Notes under the pieces: model-generated
Databases searched by the model: none
What the model was told of the DNA's origin: nothing
What the model saw: only the letters and a program-made list of their open reading frames with translations
In this document: positions 26,124 through 34,589 of the stretch, in pieces
Layout of the letters: every line of letters begins with the position of its first letter
How positions within the stretch are numbered: the first letter of the stretch is position 1
Position numbers and translations under genes: made by a program
Source of the DNA: Nostoc sp. FACHB-973
GTDB lineage: Bacteria > Cyanobacteriota > Cyanobacteriia > Cyanobacteriales > Nostocaceae
Assembly: GCF_014698115.1 (NCBI RefSeq)
Contig: NZ_JACJSJ010000062.1
Coordinates: 1 to 47,802, forward strand
Reading direction: 5' to 3'
DNA: 47,802 nt

Positions 26124-27302
26124 ATGAATTTTAAAATTCCTTTAGCATGGCTACAGCTAGCCCAGCAAAAAGTTCGTTTAGTAATAGCTGTAGCCGGGAT
26201 TGGTTTTATTGTGCTGTTGATGTTTGTGCAACTTGGTTTTCAAGATGCTCTTTATTCTAGTGCAACAGCAGTGCATCAAAATCTCAAGGGAGATTTATTT
26301 TTAGTTAGTTCGCAATATAAATCTTTGACCTCAAATCAAAGCTTTTCGCGGACTCGTTTGTATCAAACTTTGGGGTTTAATGGCGTAGAGTCAGTTAGCC
26401 CCATGTATTTGCAATTTGCCAAACTAAAAAACCCGGCTACTGGTGAGAAATATTCCATATATGTTATTGGTTTCGACCCAGGCAGACCCGTGATGAACAT
26501 CGCAGAAATTGAGAACAACTTAGATAAACTCAAAATTCCCGATGTCATGCTTTTTGACAGAAGTTCTCGCACAGAATTTGGCCCAATAGCAGAACAATTT
26601 GATGCCGGAGATACAAGCCAGACAATTGAAATATTTCCCTATAATTCATTAATTGGCTATAAAGTCAGGATTGGTGGCTTATTCAGTTTAGGGCCTTCCT
26701 TTGGGGTAGATGGCAACTTAGTTGTGAGTGACTCAACCTTCCTGAGGATAAATCCTAATACTCGTCCGGCAGATATGATAGATGTCGGTTTGATAACCCT
26801 CAAACCTGGTACTGATGCACAAACAGTGCTAAAAGATTTGCAGGCAAGTTTGCCAAATGATGTCCAGGTTTTTACACGCCAAGGCTTTATTGATTTTGAG
26901 AAGAAATATTGGTCTGTCAGAACGCCTATTGGTTTTATACTTAACCTGATGTTGACAATGGCTTCTGTTGTTGGTGTAGTAATTGTCTATCAAATTCTTT
27001 ATAGCAATATTGCTACACAGTTCGTTGCTTATGCCACATTAAAAGCCATAGGATATGCCAATAGATATCTGTTGAATGTGGTATTTCAACAAGCCTTAAT
27101 TTTAGCGCTTTTAGGTTATATTCCAGGATTTATTACTTCCATATTGTTATACGATTTTGCAATGGAAGCAACTAAATTGCCAATAGTTATGACCACTAAC
27201 AATGCACTACTGGTCTTAACATCAACAGTTTTAATGTGTATAACTTCCGGAGGACTCGCCATCAATAAACTCCGTTCCGCAGACCCAGGAGATATTTTCT
27301 AA
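26124..27302 (+). CDS. hgdC: HgdC, DevC-like permease (FtsX fold)
   Basis: This 392-residue ABC permease subunit has the MacB/FtsX layout: one N-terminal helix (about 18-36), a large periplasmic domain (about 40-265) and three C-terminal helices (about 268-290, 315-340 and 353-375). It begins MNFKIPLAWLQLAQQKVRL, typical of DevC proteins. It pairs with HgdB in export of heterocyst glycolipid. No DevA-type ATPase follows, so energy must come from an ATPase encoded elsewhere. hgdA starts 101 bp downstream. Confidence 0.9.
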   Translation: MNFKIPLAWLQLAQQKVRLVIAVAGIGFIVLLMFVQLGFQDALYSSATAVHQNLKGDLFLVSSQYKSLTSNQSFSRTRLYQTLGFNGVESVSPMYLQFAKLKNPATGEKYSIYVIGFDPGRPVMNIAEIENNLDKLKIPDVMLFDRSSRTEFGPIAEQFDAGDTSQTIEIFPYNSLIGYKVRIGGLFSLGPSFGVDGNLVVSDSTFLRINPNTRPADMIDVGLITLKPGTDAQTVLKDLQASLPNDVQVFTRQGFIDFEKKYWSVRTPIGFILNLMLTMASVVGVVIVYQILYSNIATQFVAYATLKAIGYANRYLLNVVFQQALILALLGYIPGFITSILLYDFAMEATKLPIVMTTNNALLVLTSTVLMCITSGGLAINKLRSADPGDIF

Positions 27303-27403
27303 ACAATCACTCCTTCCCTCTGGGCGCCTGGGTGTGACATCAAACCAAAACTTGAATCCAAAATCCAAAATCTCAAATCCAAAATTGGTATAACTTTTCC
27401 TCT

Positions 27404-28408
27404 ATGAACCTCCAAAACAAAACTCTCTTGATTACCGGAATTAATGAATTTCTCGGCTTGCGTGCAGCCGAATTAGCCATAGCCCAGGGAATAAAAGTCC
27501 GTGGATTACAAAGTTCCACAGAACAGAATAAAAAAGCTCAAGATTTAGGCGTTGAACTGATTACTGGTAGTATCACCGATCCCAATATTGCCCAAAAAGC
27601 TTGTCAGGGAATAGACATCGTTTTACATACAGAGCAAATTGCTCAAGAAGCTGGTTCAATTAACCATTTTCGTGATGTCAATGTTAACGGTGCTGTTAAC
27701 ATGGCTAAAGCCGCTAAGCAAGCAGGCGTTAAAACTTTTGTGCATCTATCCAGTGTAATGGTCTATGGTTTCAACTATTCTGATGGTGTTACAGAAACCG
27801 GACTACTTTCTGGTGAAAATAATCCCTACTGCCAAACAAAAATAGAAGCAGAAGCAGCACTTTTAGAATTAAATAATCCGCCAAATTTTGGTATTATTAT
27901 CATTCGAGCCGGTGATATTTATGGACCTGGAAGTATTCCTTGGATAGTCAAACCAATTGTGATGATGCGCCAAAAATTATTCGCCTATGCCAACGATGGT
28001 AAAGGAGTAATCAATCATGTATATATAGACAACCTGATTGATGGCATCTTTCTAGCGATAGAAAAACAGACTTACGGAGAAATATTTAATATCACCGACG
28101 GACAAGAAACTTCTTGGAAAGAGTACTTCATGCGTTTAGCAGCAATGGAAGGTTTACCAGCACCTCTTTCATTACCAAAAGATGAAATGAAATTGTTTCT
28201 CAAGCTACGCGCTCAAGGACAAAAACTTTTTCGGAAAAAAGCCGATATTTTACCGGAATCTGTAGATTTTATGAGTCGTCCCTATGCGTGTTCCATTGCT
28301 AAAGCCCAAAACCTGTTAAATTATAAACCAACAATTGACCTAGAAGAAGGTATGCAGCGTACACATGAATGGCTGCAAAAAACGGAGATTGAAAATTTGA
28401 TTAAGTAG
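27404..28408 (+). CDS. hgdA: HgdA, NAD-dependent epimerase-like protein
   Basis: This 334-residue extended SDR has a nucleotide-binding turn LLITGINEFLG (8-18), in which the usual GxxGxxG reads GINEFLG. The active-site residues are present as LSSVMVYG (S116/S117) and Y142-xxx-K146 (PYCQTK), followed by the R-x-G-D-I-Y-G-P-G substrate region (IIRAGDIYGPGS). Family members act on UDP-sugars or sterol-like substrates. Its position behind hgdB-hgdC matches Anabaena hgdA, reported to affect glycolipid deposition. The substrate is unknown, and a sugar-epimerase role for the HGL headgroup is only plausible. Confidence 0.85.
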   Translation: MNLQNKTLLITGINEFLGLRAAELAIAQGIKVRGLQSSTEQNKKAQDLGVELITGSITDPNIAQKACQGIDIVLHTEQIAQEAGSINHFRDVNVNGAVNMAKAAKQAGVKTFVHLSSVMVYGFNYSDGVTETGLLSGENNPYCQTKIEAEAALLELNNPPNFGIIIIRAGDIYGPGSIPWIVKPIVMMRQKLFAYANDGKGVINHVYIDNLIDGIFLAIEKQTYGEIFNITDGQETSWKEYFMRLAAMEGLPAPLSLPKDEMKLFLKLRAQGQKLFRKKADILPESVDFMSRPYACSIAKAQNLLNYKPTIDLEEGMQRTHEWLQKTEIENLIK

Positions 28409-28548
28409 GGGAGTGGGGAGTGGGAAGTGGGGGGATGAGGGAGATGAGGGGGATGAGGGAGTTAGAAGAATTAGAAAATCAAGTAAGTGTGATATAGCTC
28501 TTGATTTCCTTGAAATTATTCAACTTGGGTATCAAATTATTCTGACTC

Positions 28549-28618
28549 CTGTTAGCGCAGCGGGGCGTAGCCCATTCTGAATTCTGAATTCTGACTCCTG
28601 ACTCCTGACTCCTGACTT
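28549..28618. repeat. Dispersed 25-mer (copy 3) plus CTCCTGA/ATTCTGA heptamers
   Basis: The minus-oriented 25-mer at 28549-28573 is followed directly by tandem heptamers ATTCTGA and CTCCTGA to about 28618. A G-rich low-complexity stretch (about 28408-28460) precedes it. Confidence 0.85.
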
Positions 28619-28695
28619 CTCACGTTGCATTTGACTAACAATTTGCTGCAATTGAGCTTAAAATAATCCACAGATTGTGTGAATACTTGTTTTAT

Positions 28696-29697
28696 ATGAG
28701 TAGCAATCAGCCACGATTGAGTGTTGGATTACCTGTATACAATGGTGAAAAATTTCTTCAACAAGCCATAGATTCACTCTTGGCTCAAACTTTTGAAGAT
28801 TTTGAACTAATTATTTCAGATAATGCATCTACAGATAAAACTGAGGAAATTTGTAGAGCATACGCCAAGCAAGACCAACGTGTTCGTTACTACCGTAATG
28901 ACCATAATATTGGTTGCGCTGGTAACTTTAATCGTGTCTTAGAATTGTCTTCGGGTGAGTATTTTAAATGGGCAGCTTATGATGATCTACATGCTCCTGA
29001 TTTTATCAGCAAATGCATTGAGGTACTCGAACAAGACCCTACCATTATTTTGTGCCACACCCAAGTATATTTTATTGACGAACAAGGAAAATTTCTCCAA
29101 AACTACGACATCAAACTCAAGACAGATTCTCTAAAACCACACGATCGCTTTCACGAGTTACTGACTAAACATTTATGTTATCAATGTTATGGCGTAATTC
29201 GCGCTAGCGCTCTGAAAAAAATACCACCTATGGGTGGTTACGGTAATGCAGATGGAATTTTATTGTCAAGGCTTGGTCTTCTGGGTAGATTTTATGAAAT
29301 ACCCGAATACTTGTTCTTTGCTAGAAGCCATCCGCAACAATCAATGAGTATGTTTTTTCCCAATTATTTGTTGTTTACAAACAACAATCAAGCATCCTCA
29401 TTCAGTGTATTACCTGATTTTTATGCCTATGCAGTGTGGTTTGATTCAGCAAAGAAAGGGAAAATTTTATTCCCACATTGGAGAATATTATGGGAGTATT
29501 TCCTCTCCATATGGTCTAGTCCCCTGAGTTTGTATGAGCGGTTATGTTGTCATAGAAGTCTACAACAGAAGTTGAAAGGCACAGAATATCTGCTACTGAA
29601 AGATTTGCTAAAAGTATTGCAAAGATTTGCAATAGATTGGCAACGAGGATTACAGCAGAATTCAGGAGTCAGAATTCAGAATTCAGAATTACAATAA
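28696..29697 (+). CDS. GT2-family glycosyltransferase
   Basis: This 333-residue GT-A fold enzyme begins PRLSVGLPVYNGEKFLQQAIDSLLAQT (6-32), followed by the nucleotide site SDNASTDKT (41-49) and the metal-binding YDDLHAPDF (95-103). No transmembrane helix was seen, so it is probably cytoplasmic or peripheral. ATG 28696 (MSSNQPRLSV) was chosen over the TTG at 28675, which adds only seven unconserved residues. The last residues (SGVRIQNSELQ) are encoded by AGAATTC-type heptamers and are not native sequence. It lies between hgdA and hglT and may glycosylate an envelope component. Donor and acceptor are unknown. Confidence 0.82.
   Translation: MSSNQPRLSVGLPVYNGEKFLQQAIDSLLAQTFEDFELIISDNASTDKTEEICRAYAKQDQRVRYYRNDHNIGCAGNFNRVLELSSGEYFKWAAYDDLHAPDFISKCIEVLEQDPTIILCHTQVYFIDEQGKFLQNYDIKLKTDSLKPHDRFHELLTKHLCYQCYGVIRASALKKIPPMGGYGNADGILLSRLGLLGRFYEIPEYLFFARSHPQQSMSMFFPNYLLFTNNNQASSFSVLPDFYAYAVWFDSAKKGKILFPHWRILWEYFLSIWSSPLSLYERLCCHRSLQQKLKGTEYLLLKDLLKVLQRFAIDWQRGLQQNSGVRIQNSELQ
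29662..29693. repeat. STRR heptamers overlapping the GT2 stop
   Basis: Units of the AGAATTC/AGGAGTC type run through the last codons of the glycosyltransferase gene and up to its stop. Confidence 0.85.
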
Positions 29698-29940
29698 GCT
29701 ATGTGCCTAGTTTTGAAACTTAAATAGTGTAATTCATGCACTTGAATTTTGCTGTAATTACAGTGCGAAAAATCATACCTTAAATCAATCTTTTGCAGTA
29801 AAGTCAAAAGTTAAAAATAAAAAAATAGGAATGGAAGAGTTAATGATTGTTATCAGGCTCAATAAATCTGTTTTGATTTTGACTTTTGACTTTATGCAAT
29901 TTTTTCAGTGTCCAAATTACCCATTTTTGACTACAAAATT

Positions 29941-30408
29941 ATGCTGAAACTATCTCAAGTATCTTACTTTTTGCTTGCTAGTTTACTAAGCATCAGCTTT
30001 GCGAAAACAGTGAATGCTGAGCCAGCAACAAAACTTAGTGTTGTAGTAAATGGAATTCGTCACCAAAAAGGTGAGATTTGCTTCCGAGTTTTTGGAGGTG
30101 AAAAAGGATTTCCCACGAGTAATACTAGTGAAGTCAAAAGTGGCTGCGCTAAGATTACAGGCACTTCTGTAACAAAAGAATTCTCTGGTTTAAAACCAGG
30201 AACTTATGCTGTTGCTGTAGTTGACGATCAAAATGGCGATCGCAAACTCAACAAAGACTTTTTTGGTATTCCCACAGAAGGTTTTGGTATTTCTAAAAAT
30301 CCAACTGTGTCCATACAAACAGGCACACCCAAGTTTCGTGATGCCAGTTTTGTGGTGAATAAAAATACCACAGTCAACATTATTATGAAATACTCGTTGG
30401 ATTCATAA
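29941..30408 (+). CDS. Secreted DUF2141 protein
   Basis: This 155-residue protein has a clear signal peptide (MLKLSQVSYFLLASLLSISFAKTVNA, cleavage after NA near 26) and then a DUF2141 beta-sandwich: KLSVVVNGIRHQKGEICFRVFGG, a conserved GTYAVAVVDDQNGDRKLNKDFFGIPTEGFGIS core and a final VNIIMKYSL. Two cysteines (in EICFRV and SGCAKI) could form a disulfide. The ATG at 29941 places the signal peptide at the very start; a GTG at 29908 would add 11 residues before it. DUF2141 proteins often sit next to glycosyltransferases, but the function is not known. A periplasmic or envelope role is inferred. Confidence 0.82.
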   Translation: MLKLSQVSYFLLASLLSISFAKTVNAEPATKLSVVVNGIRHQKGEICFRVFGGEKGFPTSNTSEVKSGCAKITGTSVTKEFSGLKPGTYAVAVVDDQNGDRKLNKDFFGIPTEGFGISKNPTVSIQTGTPKFRDASFVVNKNTTVNIIMKYSLDS

Positions 30409-30409
30409 A

Positions 30410-30495
30410 AGGGACTGGGGACTAGGGACTGGGGAAGAATTTTCAAATACCAATCCCCAATCCCCAATACCCAATCCCCAATCCCCATTCCCCTA
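30410..30495. repeat. GGGGACT/CCCCAAT heptamers, both orientations
   Basis: GGGGACT-type heptamers (about 30410-30436) are followed by their complement-type CCCCAAT/CCAATCC units (about 30453-30490), giving a potential fold between the DUF2141 gene and the next glycosyltransferase. They are the same unit type as the array inside hglE. Confidence 0.8.
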
Positions 30496-30517
30496 TTCTC
30501 CGGAGACTAAAAATTTA

Positions 30518-31777
30518 ATGGAAGATTTGGCAATATTTCTGTCTAAGTCTTTGATGGGTTGGCTGGTTATTCAGGTGTGTTTAACGCTAATCTTTCTTTG
30601 GTATCTGCGCTCATCTCGAAAAAATTTATTACCAGATGAGCAGTTGCCTAAAACAGCTGTGATTCTTTGTCTGCGGGGAGCCGATCCGTTTTTGCCTAGT
30701 TGTTTGCGATCGCTCTTAAATCAGAACTATCCACAGTATGATTTAAAGTTAGTTATTGATAGTCAAGAAGATCCTGCTTGGAAAATTGCCAGCGAAACTA
30801 TCACAGAGCAGGAAGCAACTAATGTTCAAATCAGTCCTTTGAGAATAGTACGCAATAATTGTAGTCTCAAATGCAGTTCTCTAGTGCAGGCTGTCCGTGA
30901 ATTAGACGATTCCTATAAGGTAGTTGCTTTAGTAGATGCTGATACTATAGTTCATCGCAATTGGCTGCGAGAATTAGTCAGTCCTCTAGGTGATGCTAAT
31001 GTCGGCGCAACAACTGGTAACCGTTGGTATATGCCAACCGGTAAGAATTGGGGATCTTTAGTGCGATACATAGGCAATGTATCCACAGTAGTCCAAATGT
31101 TTCTCTTCCAAATTCCTTGGGGCGGAACTTTGGCTATGAAAACAGAAGTGCTTCACAAAACTGAACTTTTAGATAAGTGGGCACAAGCTTTAAGCGAAGA
31201 TTTCATGATTCACGATGTCCTAAAAATACATGGGTTACAGGTTAAGTTTGTACCTACTTTATTAACAGTTAATCGTGAAGAAATTGATTTAGTAGGCTTA
31301 CTAGACTCTCTCAAACGCTTGATACTTTGTTCTCGACTTTATCACCCACGTTGGTTGGCTATAGTTAGTGAAGCTGTTTCTAGCATTCTGTTTCCGACTA
31401 CAGTCATTATGTTAGTTTTAGAGTCATTGTTAGAAGCAAAATGGGAAGCCGCAACTCTATTGTTTGGCTGCTATACCGTCTATGTTGTAGGATTACTTTT
31501 GCTGATGCTCGTTTTGGAGTTAGGCATACAGCAAGTGGTTCGCTCGAATGACCAGCCAATAGCCAAATTATCAGCTCCCACTATCATTAAAATGTTGATT
31601 GGGATTCCGCTAACACAATGGGTTTATGGCTTAGCAATGCTATCATCTCTGTGGATTTCAACAGTCACCTGGCGCGGTGTCAGCTATCGGGTTCGAGGGG
31701 CTTGGAATATCCGCCTAGTGGAATATCGCCCTTATCAATGGTTGGATCAACCTATTAATAGCAAGGTTTCTCTTTGA
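30518..31777 (+). CDS. Membrane glycosyltransferase, GT2/GT21-like
   Basis: This 419-residue protein resembles ceramide-glucosyltransferase-like or HpnI-like enzymes. An N-terminal helix (about 12-31) is followed by the GT-A domain with AVILCLRGADPFLPSCLRSLLNQ (47-69), the DxD motif VDADT (139-143), PWGGTLAMKTE (200-210) and the catalytic SEDFMI (226-231). The processive-type end motif QxxRW is replaced by SRLYHPRW. Two or three C-terminal hydrophobic stretches complete the membrane domain. It would transfer a sugar to a lipid at the membrane. Being next to hglT and hgdA, a glycolipid substrate is plausible, though HglT is the known HGL glucosyltransferase. Confidence 0.85.
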   Translation: MEDLAIFLSKSLMGWLVIQVCLTLIFLWYLRSSRKNLLPDEQLPKTAVILCLRGADPFLPSCLRSLLNQNYPQYDLKLVIDSQEDPAWKIASETITEQEATNVQISPLRIVRNNCSLKCSSLVQAVRELDDSYKVVALVDADTIVHRNWLRELVSPLGDANVGATTGNRWYMPTGKNWGSLVRYIGNVSTVVQMFLFQIPWGGTLAMKTEVLHKTELLDKWAQALSEDFMIHDVLKIHGLQVKFVPTLLTVNREEIDLVGLLDSLKRLILCSRLYHPRWLAIVSEAVSSILFPTTVIMLVLESLLEAKWEAATLLFGCYTVYVVGLLLLMLVLELGIQQVVRSNDQPIAKLSAPTIIKMLIGIPLTQWVYGLAMLSSLWISTVTWRGVSYRVRGAWNIRLVEYRPYQWLDQPINSKVSL

Positions 31778-31811
31778 ACTGATTACTATGGCAGAATTCA
31801 GGAGTCAGAAT

Positions 31812-31836
31812 GGGCTACGCCCCGCTGCGCTAACAG
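31812..31836 (+). repeat. Dispersed 25-bp repeat, copy 4
   Basis: This copy has the same orientation as the one at 6910-6934 and is flanked on both sides by AGGAGTCAGAATTC-type heptamers. Confidence 0.85.
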
Positions 31837-32378
31837 GAGTCAGAATTCAGGAATCAGAATTATAATAGGCTCTCTGTGTAGCTATCAGACCTAGATGCTG
31901 TACTTCACTTTCCTTAAATCTGCTGTAAATATCAACTAGGGCATGAAACTTATCAGACTAAACATTCCCTAGTAATGAATTTATATTATCTTGTTTTTAG
32001 TAAACTATATTAACTACAACCTTTCTAGAAATACATTTTTTTGTATTAAATTCAAGGCTGTAGAAAATATATTCAGGGGAATTGAGACTGAGAATTTCGA
32101 GTGTATTTATAATTTCTGACACGAGGTTCGTAAACATCTTTTTCACAATCTAAAATTGAGATTGCTTGGAAAAGTGTAAATCCTAAATCTAACTGGATTG
32201 CCGGGAATTGCTGAGCCAAATAATCAGGATGTTAATGGTAAGAATAAAGGCGTCATTGTTCTGATTCAGAATTATTGATCAATAAGACTTAGGATAAGTT
32301 AATAATTTATAAAATTATTAATTTTGGATATAGCGGTTCTCATTCATATGCGGTACACAATTATATGCCAAGGTGTAA

Positions 32379-32399
32379 GGGCACGGCAGTGCCGTGCCC
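32379..32399. repeat. Palindrome GGGCACGGCA
   Basis: Arms GGGCACGGCA (32379-32388) and TGCCGTGCCC (32390-32399) form a perfect 10-bp stem around one base, 143 bp upstream of hglT. Confidence 0.85.
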
Positions 32400-32542
32400 C
32401 TACGGGCGTACTTTACTAGACTGGGAAACGCTATATAAAAGTCTTCTAGATTCTGAATCCTAAATCCTTACCAGTCATGAAAAATTGCTGCGTAAGTCCT
32501 AAATCCAAAACCAGCATTTTCGTGAAATAATTCCTTTTTCAT

Positions 32543-33790
32543 ATGACTAAGCAAAGACTACGCATTGCCTTATTTACGGGATTGTATGCTCCTTTTTTAA
32601 CTGGAGTTTCTGTAGCAGTACATCAACGAGTTCGTTGGTTGCTGGAACAGGGACATGAGGTTTTTTTGATCCATCCACAAATTAGCGATCGCTACCCAAA
32701 AAATGTTGGCGATCGCCCCATGCCAGGATTAAATCAAATTCAATCCTTTCCTAACTTATCTACTTACGCATTCCCCACAAAACCACTAATATTTTACAAA
32801 TCTCTTCCCCAACCATTGCACTATCGCCATTGGAGTGATACCAAGCTGCTGGAGAAATTTAAACCCGACATTATAGTGGTTGAAGAAGCCGCACAAATGA
32901 GAGGTTTATACTCATTTTTCTTGCAAGGTTACGGCCGCGCTGTGGGCACGCAATACGCAAAACGAACAGGTACGCCAATAATATCGCTTTTCCACACTGA
33001 TATTGTTGCCTACATCAAATATTACTTTGGAAATAAATTCTTCAGTTTTATTCGTCCAATCATTCCCATTTTGGTCAAACAGTTTAGCAACTCTTATGAC
33101 TTCAATTTCTTTTCTTCTCAAGAACAACTCAATAAATACAAAGACCTCAAATGCCAACGTGCTGAATATCTCCCTTATCAAGGTATAGATTGCGAAAAAT
33201 TTCACCCGCGAAATATTTCTTATGACCCGATTCCCAACGACCACCGACCAACTTTGCTGTTTGTTGGACGCATCACCCCCGAAAAGAATGTCAACCAACT
33301 AATTGATATATTTCCACTCATTGCTGCCAAAATTCCCGATGTCCATCTGGTGATTGTTGGAAGTGGCCCCCAGGATCGAGAAATCCGTGAGCGTGCCCAA
33401 AAGTTTGCATCCGGTATTACCATCTGGGGTGAGTCCCACGGTACAGAACTTTTAGGTTGGTTTGCCAGAGCAGATGTTTTTGTTAACCCCTCTATCACTG
33501 AAAACTTCTGCACTACAAATAACGAAGCGCTAGCTTCTGGAACCCCTGTGATTGCCGTTATTGCACCATCAACCTCAGAACAAGTATTTCCTGGTCGCAA
33601 CGGCTTTCTTGCTCAACCCAACAACCCAACAGACTTTGCCCAAAAGGCGATCGCAATTCTAGAAAATCCCGAATTAAAGGCAGACATGACTACACAGGCT
33701 CGCCCCTCCATAATCGATTTCGATTGGTCGGCGTGTATGGAAAAATTTGAAGACAAACTCTACCAAATTGTTAACGGTGCTAGGAAGTAG
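32543..33790 (+). CDS. hglT: HglT, GT4-type glycosyltransferase
   Basis: This 415-residue GT-B fold enzyme has the N-terminal acceptor domain RIALFTGLYAPFLTGVSVAVHQRVRWLLEQGHEVFLIHP (7-45). The C-terminal donor domain begins PTLLFVGRITPEKNVNQLIDIFP (about 236-258) and has the family's E-x7-E pattern in ENFCTTNNEALASGTPVIA (about 320-338). Its place downstream of hgdB-hgdC-hgdA matches Anabaena HglT, the glucosyltransferase that adds the sugar to the HGL aglycone. No membrane segment was seen; such enzymes act at the cytoplasmic face of the membrane. It is the last gene of the plus-strand HGL group. Confidence 0.9.
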   Translation: MTKQRLRIALFTGLYAPFLTGVSVAVHQRVRWLLEQGHEVFLIHPQISDRYPKNVGDRPMPGLNQIQSFPNLSTYAFPTKPLIFYKSLPQPLHYRHWSDTKLLEKFKPDIIVVEEAAQMRGLYSFFLQGYGRAVGTQYAKRTGTPIISLFHTDIVAYIKYYFGNKFFSFIRPIIPILVKQFSNSYDFNFFSSQEQLNKYKDLKCQRAEYLPYQGIDCEKFHPRNISYDPIPNDHRPTLLFVGRITPEKNVNQLIDIFPLIAAKIPDVHLVIVGSGPQDREIRERAQKFASGITIWGESHGTELLGWFARADVFVNPSITENFCTTNNEALASGTPVIAVIAPSTSEQVFPGRNGFLAQPNNPTDFAQKAIAILENPELKADMTTQARPSIIDFDWSACMEKFEDKLYQIVNGARK

Positions 33791-34583
33791 GGATTATGGG
33801 GGATCGCACACCAAGCAAGAACGTTGTCTACTGGTAACAGGCTCCCTACTTCTGGTCGAAGAAAGAAAACTCAGTAATAAACGGTGACTTTCTAAAGGCT
33901 GAAAATCACTTAGATATATACCTTACAACCCTGGATAAATTGCAATGTCTCAAAGTTGCCATCTATCCAGGCTTTTTTATGCTTATCTAAATCAATACCT
34001 TTGCCAAAAAAAGAGGTAGTCTAGTTTTTGTCGAAATAGACCAACACAAGAGGGGGCTTGATTCTTAGAAGATGTTTGAAATTTTATTGGCTCAGTTTTT
34101 TGCCTTCTAGCAAAAATAAGCGTTAAAATATTAGGTTTGCTCTATGTCAATACTCGGAAATTGGCGAAGTATTGAATTTACAGTTAATTATTTATATCAA
34201 CAATAATATACTAAGATTATGATTTCAAGATTTTTTATCAGAATGTTTTTTATATTACAAGTTCAAAAAATAACTTTGCTCTCTATGTAGTAATTTGGTA
34301 AATCGTATGGTAGTTAAAAAATTCAAAAAAATAATTAATTTTTTATCAAGATTTTTATTCTTTAAATAAAGATTTATTGAAAAAATGTTCTTCTAGTACG
34401 GATTGAAAATTTATATGCATGAATTGATGAACATGAAACAGTTAGTTGACATAATCTTATCCCAAGTGGTTTGATTATTGGGACAATAATTAAGTATTGT
34501 GTTGTAGCTCTAGGTGTAAAAAAATAATTTAAAAAAATGTTTATCACAATCTTCCAAATATATTCTTTCGATATTCAAGGAGT
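33791..34583. other. AT-rich intergenic region, nothing recognised
   Basis: The 793 bp between hglT and the Wzc-like gene is strongly AT-rich toward its 3' end and contains no convincing frame, RNA gene or ordered repeat. It presumably holds the promoter of the Wzc-like gene. Confidence 0.55.
34577..34582 (+). promoter_or_regulatory. Ribosome binding site AAGGAG
   Basis: A consensus AAGGAG lies 7 nt before the ATG at 34590 but only 1 nt before the TTG at 34584, so it decides for ATG 34590. Confidence 0.8.
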
Positions 34584-34589
34584 TTGATA

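Larger units (their letters stand above)
31778..32542. other. Intergenic spacer upstream of hglT
   Basis: The 765-bp AT-rich spacer contains a fourth copy of the dispersed 25-mer inside GAGTCAGAATTC repeats (31790-31860) and a palindrome (32379-32399). No open frame looks like a protein. Its length suggests hglT may have its own promoter, which I could not place. Confidence 0.6.
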
